Part shown: positions 9,775-19,619 of the stretch, in pieces
Position numbering within the stretch: position 1 is the stretch's first letter
Layout of the letters: each line of letters opens with the position of its first letter
NCBI RefSeq assembly: GCF_000238395.3
Contig: NZ_CP011025.1
Coordinates: forward strand, 2,232,001-2,296,000
Origin: Pseudoalteromonas arctica A 37-1-2
GTDB taxonomy: Bacteria; Pseudomonadota; Gammaproteobacteria; Enterobacterales; Alteromonadaceae
Direction: 5' to 3'
Length of the DNA stretch: 64,000 nucleotides
The notes under the pieces: model-generated
The model's input: only the letters and a program-made list of their open reading frames with translations
Databases searched by the model: none
What the model was told of the DNA's origin: nothing
Translations under genes and position numbers: made by a program

Positions 9775-11109
9775 ATGTCAAAAATCCGTTCAATGAGTTT
9801 AACCACTCGCATCATGATTGGTATGGCGCTTGGGGTTACAGTAGGTTTTATATTTCAGGCTATATTAGCTGGTGAAGACGATTATCTAATACCACTTGGG
9901 TTATTCTCTTTGCCAATTAAAGCCTTTTTTGTTGATGGTATTTTCCATGTTGGTGGTCAAATATTCATTGCCAGCTTGAAAATGTTAGTGGTGCCTCTTG
10001 TTTTTGTATCGCTTGTTTGTGGTACCTGTAGCTTAAGTGACCCTAAAAAATTAGGTCGCCTAGGTGGTAAATCTATTGGTTTATACTTATTAACGACGGC
10101 TATTGCTATAACAGTCGCAATTACACTTGCCTTATTATTTAGCCCAGGTGAAGGTATAAGCTTGCCATCTAATGCAACTTACGACGCGAAAGAAGCGCCT
10201 ACCCTAGCGCGTGTAATTATAGATATGTTTCCTACAAACCCTTTTGAAGCGATGGCCAAAGGTAATATGCTTCAAGTTATTGTGTTTGCACTTTTATTTG
10301 GTGTAGCAATGGCATTAAGTGGTAAAGCAGGAAAGCGTGTTGCTACCGTATTTGAAGATTTAAACACTGTGATTTTAAAACTAGTTACGCTTTTAATGAA
10401 TATTGCCCCTTATGGCGTGTTCTTTTTAATGGCAAAACTGTTTACAACAATTGAGCTTAACTTAATTGTGAGCTTAGCTAAGTACTTTGGCGTTGTAGTG
10501 CTTGCACTGTTATTACATGCTTTTGTAAACTACACATTGCTTTTAAAAATATTAACGGGCTTAAACCCGCTTATTTTCTTAGCAAAAATGAAGCACACAT
10601 GCTTATTTGCATTTAGTACCTCGAGCTCAAGCGCAACTATGCCTATTACACTTGAAACTGCTACTAAAAAATTAGGTGCTAATAACTCGGTTGCCTCATT
10701 TACTATCCCACTGGGTGCTACCATTAACATGGATGGCACTGCCATCATGCAAGGTGTGGCTACCGTGTTCATTGCACAAGTGTTTAGTGTCGATTTGACA
10801 ATATCTGATTATCTAATGGTTATATTAACAGCAACACTTGCCTCTGTAGGTACAGCAGGCGTACCTGGTGTTGGTTTAATAATGCTGGCAATGGTACTTA
10901 ACCAAGTTGGCTTACCTGTAGAAGGGATTGCAATTATTATCGGTGTAGATAGATTACTTGATATGACACGTACAGCAGTTAATGTAACCGGCGATTGTAT
11001 GGTTACCTGTGTTGTTGCCAAGTCTGAAGGTGAGCTAGATGAGAGCATATTTAACGATCCTAATGCAGCTAAAGACTTAGAAGATTATCATAAATCTATT
11101 GACTCATAA
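9775..11109 (+). CDS. Dicarboxylate/amino acid:cation symporter (DAACS/GltP type)
   Basis: Sodium- or proton-coupled inner-membrane symporter for glutamate, aspartate or C4-dicarboxylates. It has many hydrophobic helices and the family landmarks: a serine-rich re-entrant loop (AFSTSSSSATMPI), the GATINMDGTA motif, and GVPGVGLIML followed by DRLLDMTRTAVNVTGD. Length is 444 aa from the ATG at 9775, which has AGGA close in front. An in-frame TTG at 9730 would add a non-homologous extension and is less likely. Substrate cannot be fixed from sequence. Divergent from the Ig-like lipoprotein gene. Confidence 0.93.
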   Translation: MSKIRSMSLTTRIMIGMALGVTVGFIFQAILAGEDDYLIPLGLFSLPIKAFFVDGIFHVGGQIFIASLKMLVVPLVFVSLVCGTCSLSDPKKLGRLGGKSIGLYLLTTAIAITVAITLALLFSPGEGISLPSNATYDAKEAPTLARVIIDMFPTNPFEAMAKGNMLQVIVFALLFGVAMALSGKAGKRVATVFEDLNTVILKLVTLLMNIAPYGVFFLMAKLFTTIELNLIVSLAKYFGVVVLALLLHAFVNYTLLLKILTGLNPLIFLAKMKHTCLFAFSTSSSSATMPITLETATKKLGANNSVASFTIPLGATINMDGTAIMQGVATVFIAQVFSVDLTISDYLMVILTATLASVGTAGVPGVGLIMLAMVLNQVGLPVEGIAIIIGVDRLLDMTRTAVNVTGDCMVTCVVAKSEGELDESIFNDPNAAKDLEDYHKSIDS

Positions 11110-11128
11110 GCTACATTTATACAGCTAT

Positions 11129-11164
11129 AAAAAAACCTTGATGCAATCCATCAAGGTTTTTTTT
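11129..11164. terminator. Bidirectional rho-independent terminator
   Basis: AAACCTTGATG / CATCAAGGTTT stem with long flanking A and T runs between the convergent symporter gene and sohB. Confidence 0.88.
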
Positions 11165-11206
11165 CGAGTAAAAATAATTAAACTGAATCCTGAAAAAGAT
11201 TCTAAT

Positions 11207-12223
11207 CTAAGGATTTAACGACTTAAACTTAGAAAGTAAGTTTATTCCCACTTTATTTACACCACTACTCAAGCCAAGAGCTAGCTTATCGCTCAGCCCT
11301 TTTTTAACTTTGTATTTGATCTTATAAATTTGACGCTCATGTTGCTGCTCTAGCAATGCATCATCACTCGTTTTTATTACGTCTACCAAGCCTTTATCTA
11401 TCGCTTGAGTTGCAAACCAATGCTCACCTGTCGCAACTAAGTTTATATCTAAGCTTGGACGTTGAGTGCTTACAAACGTTTTAAATAAATCATGTGTTTG
11501 TTCAATTTCTTCACGAAATTTTTCACGGGCCTTATCTGTGTTTTCACCAAATAAAGTAAGTGTGCGTTTAAATTCACCTGCTGTTATTTGCTCAAATTCA
11601 ACATCATTTTTCTTTAATATTTTATTAAAGTTAGGTATTTGAGCTATCACACCAATAGATCCAACTATTGCAAAAGGCGCTGCAAGTATCTCATCCGCGA
11701 CACACGCCATCATGTAACCACCACTTGCTGCCACTTTATCAATTGCAACACTCAGAGGAATACCCGCACTTTTAATACGCTGTAACTGAGATGCAGCAAG
11801 TCCGTAGCCATGTACAACACCGCCACCACTTTCTAAACGAATAAGTACTTTGTCTTTACTTGGATCGGCAATAGAGATAATGGCTGTAATTTCTTCTCGC
11901 AGGCTTTCTACTTCGTGAGCGTCCATACTACCCACAAAGTCAATTACATATAAACGAGGTTTAGGCTCATCTTTATCTGCTTTTTTACTTTTTGATTTAA
12001 GCTGTTTTTGATGCGCTTTAAGCTCTTTTTTACCCAACGTATTTTGTAAAAAACTTTCTTTAAGTTCAACTAGCTGCTCTGATATATCGTCAATTTGTAT
12101 TTCACCTTTTTTGGCCTTTGGCTTAACTGCAGCGCCAACTATTAGCATTAAAATAACTGCTATAGCGATAACAAAAGTGACTGTCTTAGCAAAAAACAAA
12201 CCGTACTCGTATAAAAATTCCAA
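11207..12223 (-). CDS. sohB: Inner-membrane S49 peptidase SohB
   Basis: Signal-peptide-peptidase-like serine protease anchored by one N-terminal helix, active site in the periplasm. The start chosen is a TTG at 12223: it gives MEFLYEYGLFFAKTVTF, which matches the family N-terminus, and GGAG lies seven bases upstream. An in-frame ATG at 12298 would begin inside the insertion sequence and is rejected. The peptidase domain shows LESGGGVVHGYG, the nucleophile S167 in KVAASGGYMMACVAD, and SIGVIAQ. A charged lysine-rich linker (about residues 60-90) separates membrane anchor and catalytic domain. Together with yciK and topA it belongs to a conserved neighbourhood. The IS4-type element starts about 70 bp upstream of its start and may affect its promoter. 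Confidence 0.92.
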   Translation of the reverse strand: MEFLYEYGLFFAKTVTFVIAIAVILMLIVGAAVKPKAKKGEIQIDDISEQLVELKESFLQNTLGKKELKAHQKQLKSKSKKADKDEPKPRLYVIDFVGSMDAHEVESLREEITAIISIADPSKDKVLIRLESGGGVVHGYGLAASQLQRIKSAGIPLSVAIDKVAASGGYMMACVADEILAAPFAIVGSIGVIAQIPNFNKILKKNDVEFEQITAGEFKRTLTLFGENTDKAREKFREEIEQTHDLFKTFVSTQRPSLDINLVATGEHWFATQAIDKGLVDVIKTSDDALLEQQHERQIYKIKYKVKKGLSDKLALGLSSGVNKVGINLLSKFKSLNP

Positions 12224-12282
12224 CAGGTTTCTCCATTTATAAATTTCAGCTAATTTAGCATGCTTTAAAGCAAAAAAAAGCC

Positions 12283-12292
12283 ACTTTTCAGT
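12283..12292 (+). repeat. Left 10-bp target-site duplication of the IS4 element
   Basis: ACTTTTCAGT directly precedes the left inverted repeat and recurs at 13726-13735. Left of it stands AAAAAAAAGCC; right of the second copy stands GGCTTTT. Joined without the element these give GCCACTTTTCAGTGGC between an A-tract and T's, a terminator hairpin whose loop was the insertion point. Confidence 0.9.
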
Positions 12293-13725
12293 TAACACCG
12301 ATCAGTTAAGGTATTTTTGATCGGTTGACCGATCTTTTGGTTGCTTCACAATACCCTTATCATCTTTTGATTATGAGGGTATTTTTATGCTTAGTCATTG
12401 GTTACTTGATACGGATATATTCGCCACTCCTGACTCTTTATCTACATTTCAGAAACATATCCCTCTTGAGTGGATTTCTAATGTGCTCGAGCAGACCGAT
12501 AAAGCAAGTATTCGCAAACGTAAGTTACCTGCTGAGCTTGTCGTCTGGCTTATCATTGCAATGGGTCTTTTTCGCGACCGCTCTATTAGTGACGTTGTTG
12601 AGAAGTTAGATTTAACACTCACTGATACCCTGGGCGATACGGTTGCTCCAAGTGCTATTCCTCAAGCGAGACAGCGCCTGAGTAGCGACCCCCTCCAAGC
12701 CTTATTTCACCTATGTGCGGCCCATTGGACACAAGAAGAAGATGCTGATGATACGTGGTATGGACTCCGGTTATTTTCTGTCGATGGAACGCAATTTCGT
12801 GCACCTGATACACCTGCTCTTGCTGAGCACTTTCACTATATTAAGCACAGTAAAAACCGTCATACAGAATATCCTATTGTACGCCTATGCGCCTTAAGCT
12901 CCTTGCGTAGCCGGTTGATACACCACGTTGCCTTCGGGCCCAGTTATCAAGGTGAGGTGAACTACGCAAAGCAGTTATTTAGTCATGTAAGTGATAACAG
13001 TCTAACTATTTTTGACCGATGTTATCTCAGCGCTGAGCTACTGATTAATTGGCGTAAGCAACACCCACAGTCGCACTGGATGGTCCCGATTAAAAGCAAC
13101 ACGCAATACACCGTCATTGAATCTTACTCTGAGCATGACTTCAAAGTAGAAATGAGTGTATCTGCGCATGCCAGAAAACAAGACCCTTCGCTTCCTGAGT
13201 GCTGGCAGGCCAGACTGGTTCTTTATCCTGAGCCAATGGGGCCTGGAAAAATAAAAGGTCTGCTGTGCTCTTTGGATGATAAACAGGCTTTTGGTGCGCA
13301 GGCCATTCTTGATGTCTATTTCGAGCGCTGGGAAATTGAAAATAGCTATGGAGAAATAAAACACCAGATGCTTGAGGATAGTATTCTTTTGCGTAGTCAG
13401 ACTGTAGATGGAGTCAATCAAGAGCTATGGGGTATATTGCTAGCCTACAATTTAATTCGAGTAGAGATAAGTCGAATAGCCAAAGAGGCTAAAGTCTCCC
13501 CGCTGAGAATTAGTTTTGTCATGGCTTTGCGGGATATACAGGATGAGATACTCTGGTGTGCCATCGCTTCGCCAGGTTCAATTCCAAAGAAATTAAGGGC
13601 AATGCGAGAACGAGTGAAACGTTATATTCTTCCAGAAAAAAGAAAACGGCCCAAAAGTAGGACCGTTCGAATTTCAAAAACTCGGTACACCATTAAGTCA
13701 AAGCATGCTTAACTGAATGGCGTTA
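12293..13725 (+). mobile_element. IS4-family insertion sequence, 1433 bp, complete
   Basis: Bounded by 18-bp inverted repeats TAACACCGATCAGTTAAG (12293-12310) and CTTAACTGAATGGCGTTA (13708-13725), with 14 of 18 positions matching, and by a 10-bp direct repeat outside. The ends resemble those of E. coli IS4 (CCGATCAGTTAAG, then a GACCGATC subterminal segment). It carries one intact transposase gene whose stop codon overlaps the right inverted repeat. Length and open frame suggest a potentially active copy. Confidence 0.95.
12387..13712 (+). CDS. IS4-family transposase
   Basis: DDE transposase of 441 aa, close to the usual 442 of IS4. Candidate catalytic residues are D133 (FSVDGTQF), D210 (TIFDRCYLS) and E318 in the YREK signature Y311-R314-E318-K325 (YFERWEIENSYGEIK). 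GAGGG at 12374-12378 precedes the ATG by eight bases. The gene fills the element and ends in the right inverted repeat. No frameshift or internal stop, so it is probably functional. Confidence 0.95.
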   Translation: MLSHWLLDTDIFATPDSLSTFQKHIPLEWISNVLEQTDKASIRKRKLPAELVVWLIIAMGLFRDRSISDVVEKLDLTLTDTLGDTVAPSAIPQARQRLSSDPLQALFHLCAAHWTQEEDADDTWYGLRLFSVDGTQFRAPDTPALAEHFHYIKHSKNRHTEYPIVRLCALSSLRSRLIHHVAFGPSYQGEVNYAKQLFSHVSDNSLTIFDRCYLSAELLINWRKQHPQSHWMVPIKSNTQYTVIESYSEHDFKVEMSVSAHARKQDPSLPECWQARLVLYPEPMGPGKIKGLLCSLDDKQAFGAQAILDVYFERWEIENSYGEIKHQMLEDSILLRSQTVDGVNQELWGILLAYNLIRVEISRIAKEAKVSPLRISFVMALRDIQDEILWCAIASPGSIPKKLRAMRERVKRYILPEKRKRPKSRTVRISKTRYTIKSKHA

Positions 13726-13735
13726 ACTTTTCAGT
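13726..13735 (+). repeat. Right target-site duplication, inside a split terminator
   Basis: Second copy of ACTTTTCAGT. It is followed by GGCTTTTAAAGG. The lipase gene ends at 13767 on the minus strand, so its terminator arm AAAAGCC now meets the insertion sequence instead of its partner arm, which lies 1.4 kb away at 12280-12285. Confidence 0.85.
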
Positions 13736-13766
13736 GGCTTTTAAAGGTTAATTATTTTACTGGTTA

Positions 13767-16226
13767 TTAATCAGTCACAATCTCAGGATTTGACACTAAT
13801 AACATCCGTCCGCGAGCAGCTAAGTAAGTTGCTACTTGTAACTGCATTTCTGCATTAGCAGCTGCACTGCCTTCAACAGTCGAAGCCTCTGCAGCATCTT
13901 GAGCTGGCGTTAAAATAGAACCATGATGGCCAGTCGTAAATTTAACTAAATAGCTCGAAGGTGTTTCACTCAATGCTTGCGAAGAGCTTACTGTTTCAAG
14001 ACCCATCAAGTTAGCTAATGGAATTGTGCCAGAAATAGGATTATTAGCTGCCATTGGTGGTATCACTTGGTCAGGCTTGTTATCAACACCATCACCTACA
14101 ACAACATTAGTATAAACAGGAGTACCTAATGCTTTCACAGTGGCTGCGTAGTTCGTTGGGTCGCCACTATCTAATGCTGTTTGCGCCGCAAAAGCAAACT
14201 GTGTAAATACACCTTGAATGTTAGTAAGTTTAGTCGTTTCACCCGCAGTGGTAAGTGATGCAATATATTCGCTGTAACCACACGTTAAATAAGCTTCCAT
14301 ATCCTCCGATGCCAATGAACCACAGTTAGAAAGCGCAGCGCCCTGTAAGTAAACGTTAAGTTCATCAGCTTCTGTTGTACCCGCTTGTGAAAGTACTGAA
14401 CCTTGAATAAATGGACCAAACGCAGCAGATTCAAGTAAGAAACTTGCTATACCGCCACCACCACTTGCAAGCGCTACCGTGTTTACATTAAATAGCGGAT
14501 CAAGCGTTTCTGCCATTGGCGTATTAGCTTGAGCAATAAATGCTGGAGCAACAATAGAACCTAGCGAATGCCCAATGTAGGTAACGTCTTTACTATTAAT
14601 AGTTGTATCGTTGATAAAGTTTAGGCCTAAACGAAGGCCTAATAAATCAGCAGCCGATTGACGTAAGCTATCACGTGCAACAAGCAATGAACTTAAGTTC
14701 ATGTAACTAAGTACAGAGCCCGTTGTTGCATTAAAGTCGTCTGTTCCATCATCATCAACATCTATTCCACGCTCACCATGTCTTGGATGGTCAATAGCAA
14801 CCGTTGCAAAGCCTTGAATAGAAAGCTGCGCAGTTAAAGCAAGCATACTTTCTTTTTTTGTTGTAATGCCGTGCTGCATAATCACAACAGGCCAACCACC
14901 TTCTGGGATACTTTCAAGCTCAGGTAAACCATAAGCTGAACGATAAACATTTATATCAGCTAAAATTGGCTTTGTAATTTGTACAGGTATAGTCTCATTG
15001 CTTTGAGCTAATGGAACTGGGTTATATTTAGTTAAATGCCGAGTAATATCTATTTTTGGATAGTCATGTAGACGGGTATTTATTTGCTGACAAACGTCTT
15101 CATAAGGCCCTTCGTCAAACATAGTTGCATCAATATCTTCTTCTTTACCCTCATCTCGTAACTTTTGATCCGCGGCTAACTGATTTAATACTGCAACAGG
15201 GCTTGAACACATTGCTTTCCAGTATGTGTCATTCAAAGCGCTTATATCGGTACCTGTAGGTGTGCCTAGATACATTGGTAAAGTAATTTCACCTTTAATG
15301 TATTCAACAGCATCAAATGGTGCAAAAGTAGCTATGTCTGGAAAACCTAAAAAATCTTTAACCGTTTCTTCAGACTCTGTGATAGTTATTTTTGGTATGG
15401 TTGCAGGGTTTCTCAAACTACCAGCTAATAATTGCTTAATAGTACCAAGTACTGGCCCTGCTGATTGAATAGTCATTGCGCTAGAAAAAATAATATCGTC
15501 TTTTGAAATATCGCCTGAACTAACTACTACATTTTCGTAGCTATTTACAGCACCTTGCAAACCAAGTTGGGCTTCTGTAATTAACGGCGCTTCTTCACTC
15601 ACAGAGGCATAAGTAGATGAAGGCTCAATAGAACGACCTAAAGAATCCTTAAGCGCTGTAGTTAATACATTGATGTATGAGCTACCGGCCGTAAAAGGTT
15701 TTAAAGGTATAATAGCAACGCCATCACCTGAAGCTTGAGTAACAAAGTCAACACCAAAAGTAAGCTCACCGACCAATTTACAAGCAGTACCGGCAGCTAC
15801 AACTGAACATTCTGCATCAGTTAAACTTGCACCCATTACAACTTCAAAAATTCTTACTGTACCAGGGGTCCCAGCAGACGCTTCATCTAAACTCACATTT
15901 GGTGGGAATGTTAAATCGATTTTATAAGGAACCTGCGAAGACCAACCATCAAGTGCACCTAGTGCAAGTTGAGGGTTTGCATAAGCTGCGCGCGAAATAG
16001 AGACATTGTTGTCATCTAATTCACCAGGAATATTAAGTGTACCGTCTTGAGTTCCACTCATTAATAAATCATTGGGTACCGATAAGATACCTGCTGCTGG
16101 ATCAAATGTAACTGTTGCTGTTGGGATAACTGGTGCTGTGTCGTTTTTGACATCTGTTAACGTTTCTCCACCGCCACAACCTGCTAAAGCAGCTGTAACT
16201 GAGAGTGAAAGTAGCATTTTTTTCAT
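13767..16226 (-). CDS. VolA/Pla-1-type surface lipoprotein lipase
   Basis: Encodes 819 residues. The N-terminus MKKMLLSLSVTAALAGC ends in a lipobox, so this is a lipoprotein, followed by glycines as in surface-exposed lipoproteins. The C-terminal half is an alpha/beta-hydrolase with the nucleophile elbow GHSLGS near residue 555 and an oxyanion-type segment VVIMQHGITTKKES near 450. The arrangement matches the 'bacterial virulence factor lipase' family, whose Vibrio member VolA is a lysophospholipase. Here the likely role is hydrolysis of external phospholipids or lipids to feed on fatty acids. GGAG nine bases before the ATG supports the start. Its terminator has been split by the IS4 element. 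Confidence 0.85.
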   Translation of the reverse strand: MKKMLLSLSVTAALAGCGGGETLTDVKNDTAPVIPTATVTFDPAAGILSVPNDLLMSGTQDGTLNIPGELDDNNVSISRAAYANPQLALGALDGWSSQVPYKIDLTFPPNVSLDEASAGTPGTVRIFEVVMGASLTDAECSVVAAGTACKLVGELTFGVDFVTQASGDGVAIIPLKPFTAGSSYINVLTTALKDSLGRSIEPSSTYASVSEEAPLITEAQLGLQGAVNSYENVVVSSGDISKDDIIFSSAMTIQSAGPVLGTIKQLLAGSLRNPATIPKITITESEETVKDFLGFPDIATFAPFDAVEYIKGEITLPMYLGTPTGTDISALNDTYWKAMCSSPVAVLNQLAADQKLRDEGKEEDIDATMFDEGPYEDVCQQINTRLHDYPKIDITRHLTKYNPVPLAQSNETIPVQITKPILADINVYRSAYGLPELESIPEGGWPVVIMQHGITTKKESMLALTAQLSIQGFATVAIDHPRHGERGIDVDDDGTDDFNATTGSVLSYMNLSSLLVARDSLRQSAADLLGLRLGLNFINDTTINSKDVTYIGHSLGSIVAPAFIAQANTPMAETLDPLFNVNTVALASGGGGIASFLLESAAFGPFIQGSVLSQAGTTEADELNVYLQGAALSNCGSLASEDMEAYLTCGYSEYIASLTTAGETTKLTNIQGVFTQFAFAAQTALDSGDPTNYAATVKALGTPVYTNVVVGDGVDNKPDQVIPPMAANNPISGTIPLANLMGLETVSSSQALSETPSSYLVKFTTGHHGSILTPAQDAAEASTVEGSAAANAEMQLQVATYLAARGRMLLVSNPEIVTD

Positions 16227-16432
16227 ATTGTTGGCTCCGCACGTATTTTATTTTTATAGTGTGTTTAATCAGTGTATTAAGTTAAAACAATGTAATCAGG
16301 TTATTAATGAGACATTAGACCAGTTAAACTTAACGTAAAGTTTCTATTTTCGCCACCTAATTTTACAATAAATTCGATTACTTCACGTTTCGCTATGTTA
16401 AAATCAAAAAAATTATATGAATTGGTACTTTT

Positions 16433-17179
16433 ATGCACACATATCAAGCAGCTGAAAACGCACTTAAAGATAAAGTTATTTTAATAACAGGCGCCGGTGA
16501 TGGTATTGGCCGAGTTGCAGCAATTACGTATGCAAAATACGGCGCTACAGTTATCTTATTAGGAAAAACAACTAATAAACTTGAATGTGTTTACGATGAA
16601 ATTGTTAATGCTGGCTACCCTAAACCTGCAATAGTCCCTATGGATTTAAAAGGCGCAACGAAGCAAAACTACCGTGACCTTGCTGCAACAATCGAATATC
16701 AGTTTGGACGCCTTGATGGGTTGCTTAATAATGCAGGTATTTTAGGGTCACTCGGTCCGCTTGAACATTTTTGCTCATCTACGTTCGAAAACATAATGAA
16801 AGTAAACGTGACTGCACAAGCAATGATCACTAAAGCACTTTTTCCTGTTCTTCGTAAGTCTGATAATGCATCGATAGTATTTACGTCATCAGGTGTGGGC
16901 CGCAAAGGTCGTGAATTTTGGGGGCCTTATGCCATCTCAAAATTTGCAGTAGAAGGTATGATGCAAACATGGGCATGCGAAGTAGGTAAAACGAATATTC
17001 GTGTAAACTGTATTAACCCAGGCGCTACTCGCACTTCAATGCGAGCTGCTGCATATCCAGGTGAAGATAGAGACGCGCTTGCTACACCAGAGGATTTAAT
17101 GCCTACATATTTATATCTAATGAGTGACGATTCTAGTGAAGTGAATGGCGAATCGTTAGATGCTCAAGTAAAAAAGTAA
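16433..17179 (+). CDS. yciK: YciK-type short-chain dehydrogenase/reductase
   Basis: NAD(P)-dependent oxidoreductase of the classical SDR fold (248 aa). Visible are the nucleotide-binding TGAGDGIGR, the structural LNNAGILG, the catalytic Ser in VFTSSGVGRKGR and the YAISK catalytic pair, then INPGATRT. It is close to E. coli YciK, which lies beside sohB and btuR; here sohB is nearby but no btuR is present. Physiological substrate unknown. Confidence 0.9.
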   Translation: MHTYQAAENALKDKVILITGAGDGIGRVAAITYAKYGATVILLGKTTNKLECVYDEIVNAGYPKPAIVPMDLKGATKQNYRDLAATIEYQFGRLDGLLNNAGILGSLGPLEHFCSSTFENIMKVNVTAQAMITKALFPVLRKSDNASIVFTSSGVGRKGREFWGPYAISKFAVEGMMQTWACEVGKTNIRVNCINPGATRTSMRAAAYPGEDRDALATPEDLMPTYLYLMSDDSSEVNGESLDAQVKK

Positions 17180-17210
17180 TTTAGAGTTTAAATAATTTAA
17201 ACAGCACATT

Positions 17211-17237
17211 AAAAAAGCCGCAATTAGCGGCTTTTTT
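17211..17237. terminator. Bidirectional rho-independent terminator
   Basis: AAAAAAGCCGC / GCGGCTTTTTT hairpin between convergent yciK and rluB. Confidence 0.88.
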
Positions 17238-17260
17238 GTGTTCAATAAATAACTAATTGA

Positions 17261-18133
17261 TTATTTACGTTTAGTCGGCTTAACACGCTGATTGTGTTTT
17301 TTAACTGCTTTACGAATTTGGTTGATTTTAGCGCGTTTATCTTTGCGTTTTTCAGGCATAACAGAAAGCTTAGTTTGTGTTTCGCGGCCTAATTTAACGG
17401 TTTTACGCAAGTAGTTTACTGTTTCTAAATCATACTCCATCCAACCACCTTGTGGCACGCGCTTATCAAGCTCTAGTTTACCGTAACGAATACGAATAAG
17501 GCGAGATACTTCCGCATCTTGAGACTGCCATAAACGACGAACTTCACGGTTACGCCCTTCATTTAACGTTACGTTAAACCAACGGTTAACACCTTCGCCA
17601 CCCATAGGGGTTACAGTCGTGAATTTGGCTGGACCATCTTCAAGTTCAACACCACGTAGTAAGTTTTTAACCGTCTCGTTGGTTACTTCACCAAATACAC
17701 GTGCAGAGTATTCACGCTCTACTTCATAGCTTGGGTGCATTAAACGGTTTGCCAGTTCACCATCGTTTGTAAAAAGCATTAAACCCGATGTATTAACGTC
17801 TAGTCGACCAACCGCAATCCAGCGATCGCCATCAATACGCGGAAGTCGGTCAAATACAGTACGACGCCCTTCAGGATCTTTACGTGTGCTTAACTCACCT
17901 TCTGGCTTGTTATACATAATCACACGACAGATTCGGTCTGCTTTTTCTTCGATTTTTACACTGTGTCCGTCAACACGAATCAAATCGGTTTCTTCAACAC
18001 GGTCACCTAACTTTGCCACTTTACCGTTTACACTAACGCGGTTTGCGTCAATGTATTTTTCCATTTCACGGCGTGAGCCTACGCCTGCACGGGCTAAGAC
18101 TTTTTGTAACTTTTCACCTTGTATAATACTCAT
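17261..18133 (-). CDS. rluB: 23S rRNA pseudouridine(2605) synthase RluB
   Basis: Isomerises U2605 of 23S rRNA. An N-terminal S4 RNA-binding domain ([20 protein letters not shown]) is followed by the RsuA/RluB-type catalytic domain with the active aspartate in [20 protein letters not shown] and a basic lysine/arginine-rich C-terminal tail. Length 290 aa is normal. Its ATG overlaps the scpB stop by 4 bp (ATGA), so the two are translationally coupled. Confidence 0.95.
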   Translation of the reverse strand: MSIIQGEKLQKVLARAGVGSRREMEKYIDANRVSVNGKVAKLGDRVEETDLIRVDGHSVKIEEKADRICRVIMYNKPEGELSTRKDPEGRRTVFDRLPRIDGDRWIAVGRLDVNTSGLMLFTNDGELANRLMHPSYEVEREYSARVFGEVTNETVKNLLRGVELEDGPAKFTTVTPMGGEGVNRWFNVTLNEGRNREVRRLWQSQDAEVSRLIRIRYGKLELDKRVPQGGWMEYDLETVNYLRKTVKLGRETQTKLSVMPEKRKDKRAKINQIRKAVKKHNQRVKPTKRK

Positions 18134-18720
18134 TCGGATGGTTCTCTCACAGAAGGATCGCTCAATAACTGGTTAATTTTACTTTGCTGCTCTGTTGGCA
18201 ACGCAGGTAAATTTTCAAGTCCAGTTAACGAAAAATAATCTAAAAATTGCTTAGTAGTTGCATATAAAGCCGGCTTTCCCGGAACCTCTTTATGCCCTAC
18301 CACTTTAACCCACTCTCTTTCGAGTAAGGTTTTAATAATATTCGAACCCGTAGTAACACCTCTTACTTGCTCAATTTCGCCGCGTGTAATGGGCTGCCTG
18401 TATGCAATAAGTGATAATGTTTCCAGTAAAGCACGCGAGTATTTTGGTGCGCGTTCTTGCCACAAGTTATTTAACCAAGGGCTTAAACTACTGCATGCCT
18501 GAAACCGATACCCACTACCAACTTCAACTAAGCGAATACCACGAGTTTGAAAATGTTCTTGTATTGTATCTATTGCGTCATTTATTCGCGTCATAGAAAT
18601 AGCTAAATCTATTAATACGATGTCTTTAAGGTGGCGTTTACTAACAGGCTTATCTGCAACAAAAATAGCTGCTTCAATGATCTCAACTAGTTGTTCATCA
18701 CTAATTCGCCGACCCACCAT
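18130..18720 (-). CDS. scpB: Segregation and condensation protein B
   Basis: Winged-helix kleisin-binding subunit of the ScpAB complex (with SMC or MksB-like partners) in chromosome condensation. Typical segments are [37 protein letters not shown] and [24 protein letters not shown]. The ATG at 18720 has AAGAG upstream and matches the family N-terminus; the ATG at 18753 has no ribosome site. In many relatives scpB directly follows scpA, but here scpA is 40 kb away at 58630, on the same strand. Confidence 0.93.
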   Translation of the reverse strand: MVGRRISDEQLVEIIEAAIFVADKPVSKRHLKDIVLIDLAISMTRINDAIDTIQEHFQTRGIRLVEVGSGYRFQACSSLSPWLNNLWQERAPKYSRALLETLSLIAYRQPITRGEIEQVRGVTTGSNIIKTLLEREWVKVVGHKEVPGKPALYATTKQFLDYFSLTGLENLPALPTEQQSKINQLLSDPSVREPSE

Positions 18721-18817
18721 ACACACTCTTAACAAATAAAAATACACAGCCATCTATTATGACAGAACAACACCAAACTAGGAAAATATATCTATCAAAT
18801 AACTAAATTTAAAACAC

Positions 18818-18845
18818 AAAAAAGCCAGTGACTAGCACTGGCTTT
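18818..18845 (-). terminator. Rho-independent terminator of the EF-hand gene
   Basis: AAAGCCAGTG / CACTGGCTTT stem; the A-run on the plus strand becomes the T-tail for the minus-strand gene ending at 18872. Confidence 0.8.
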
Positions 18846-18871
18846 AATCTTACTTACTAAAATGGTAACTA

Positions 18872-19393
18872 TTAGTTACTTTTAAAAGCTTCTAATGCAT
18901 CATCTTCAGCTACTGCGTTACCGTATTTTTTAATGTAACCCATAAACTCGCTTTTACTGATGCGCTTATCTTGGTTTTTATCCATGTAACCAAAATGATT
19001 TGAAATATCATCATCGTTACCTTCAACTACCGAGATATAGCCATTGCTGTCGTTATCTAAGCTTGAAAAACTGCTTTCAATTTTATCGAATTTAGCAATT
19101 TCAGCTTTAAATGCCGACTCACTTACTTCAGAATCAGTGGCTACTTTGCCATTATTAAGCTTCATATAAGTGTTAAATTCTTTGCGGCTAATTTCGTTAT
19201 CCATATTGGTATCAATATTTGAAAAATGGCCCCAAATGCTATCGTCATCAGCTTCAACTTTTGAGATGTAGCCATCGCTATCATTATCTAAACTTGCAAA
19301 GTCACTGTCTATTCTTTCAAGACCTTGATTAGATGAACAAGCCGCTAGGCTTAATGATGCTAAAATAGTGGCTGCTAATGTTAACTTTTTCAT
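18872..19393 (-). CDS. EF-hand lipoprotein
   Basis: Lipoprotein of 173 residues with a signal peptide ending LSLAAC, then four calcium-binding EF-hand loops: DNDSDGYISKVE, DTNMDNEISRKE, DNDSNGYISVVE and DKNQDKRISKSE. The first and third loops are nearly identical, as are the spacings between pairs, pointing to an internal duplication of a two-hand unit. Probably a periplasmic or outer-membrane calcium sensor or buffer; partner unknown. Monocistronic. Confidence 0.85.
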   Translation of the reverse strand: MKKLTLAATILASLSLAACSSNQGLERIDSDFASLDNDSDGYISKVEADDDSIWGHFSNIDTNMDNEISRKEFNTYMKLNNGKVATDSEVSESAFKAEIAKFDKIESSFSSLDNDSNGYISVVEGNDDDISNHFGYMDKNQDKRISKSEFMGYIKKYGNAVAEDDALEAFKSN

Positions 19394-19560
19394 AAGACGT
19401 ATCCTTCGTAATTAATTAAATGTCACTTTAACTAATACAAATCCAATGCCAATAATAGTTAACTTATAATAATCAATAACTTAATCTCGATCGGTATATT
19501 TATTAAACAGTTTCAATAAGTTAAGCTTGCAAGCTTTGCAAACAACCTTGTAATTTTTGC

Positions 19561-19590
19561 AAAAAAATACCCGGTAAAAACCAGGCATTT
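19561..19590 (-). terminator. Rho-independent terminator
   Basis: On the minus strand ATGCCTGGT / ACCGGGTAT forms a 9-bp stem with two G-T pairs, then seven T's. It lies about 30 bp beyond the gene ending at 19620. Confidence 0.7.
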
Positions 19591-19619
19591 CAAATTTACT
19601 TATATAGTTAAGCTAATAA

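Noticed and set aside
13038-13421. Minus-strand open frame inside the transposase gene
   Set aside because: Antisense to intact DDE motifs; no independent support.
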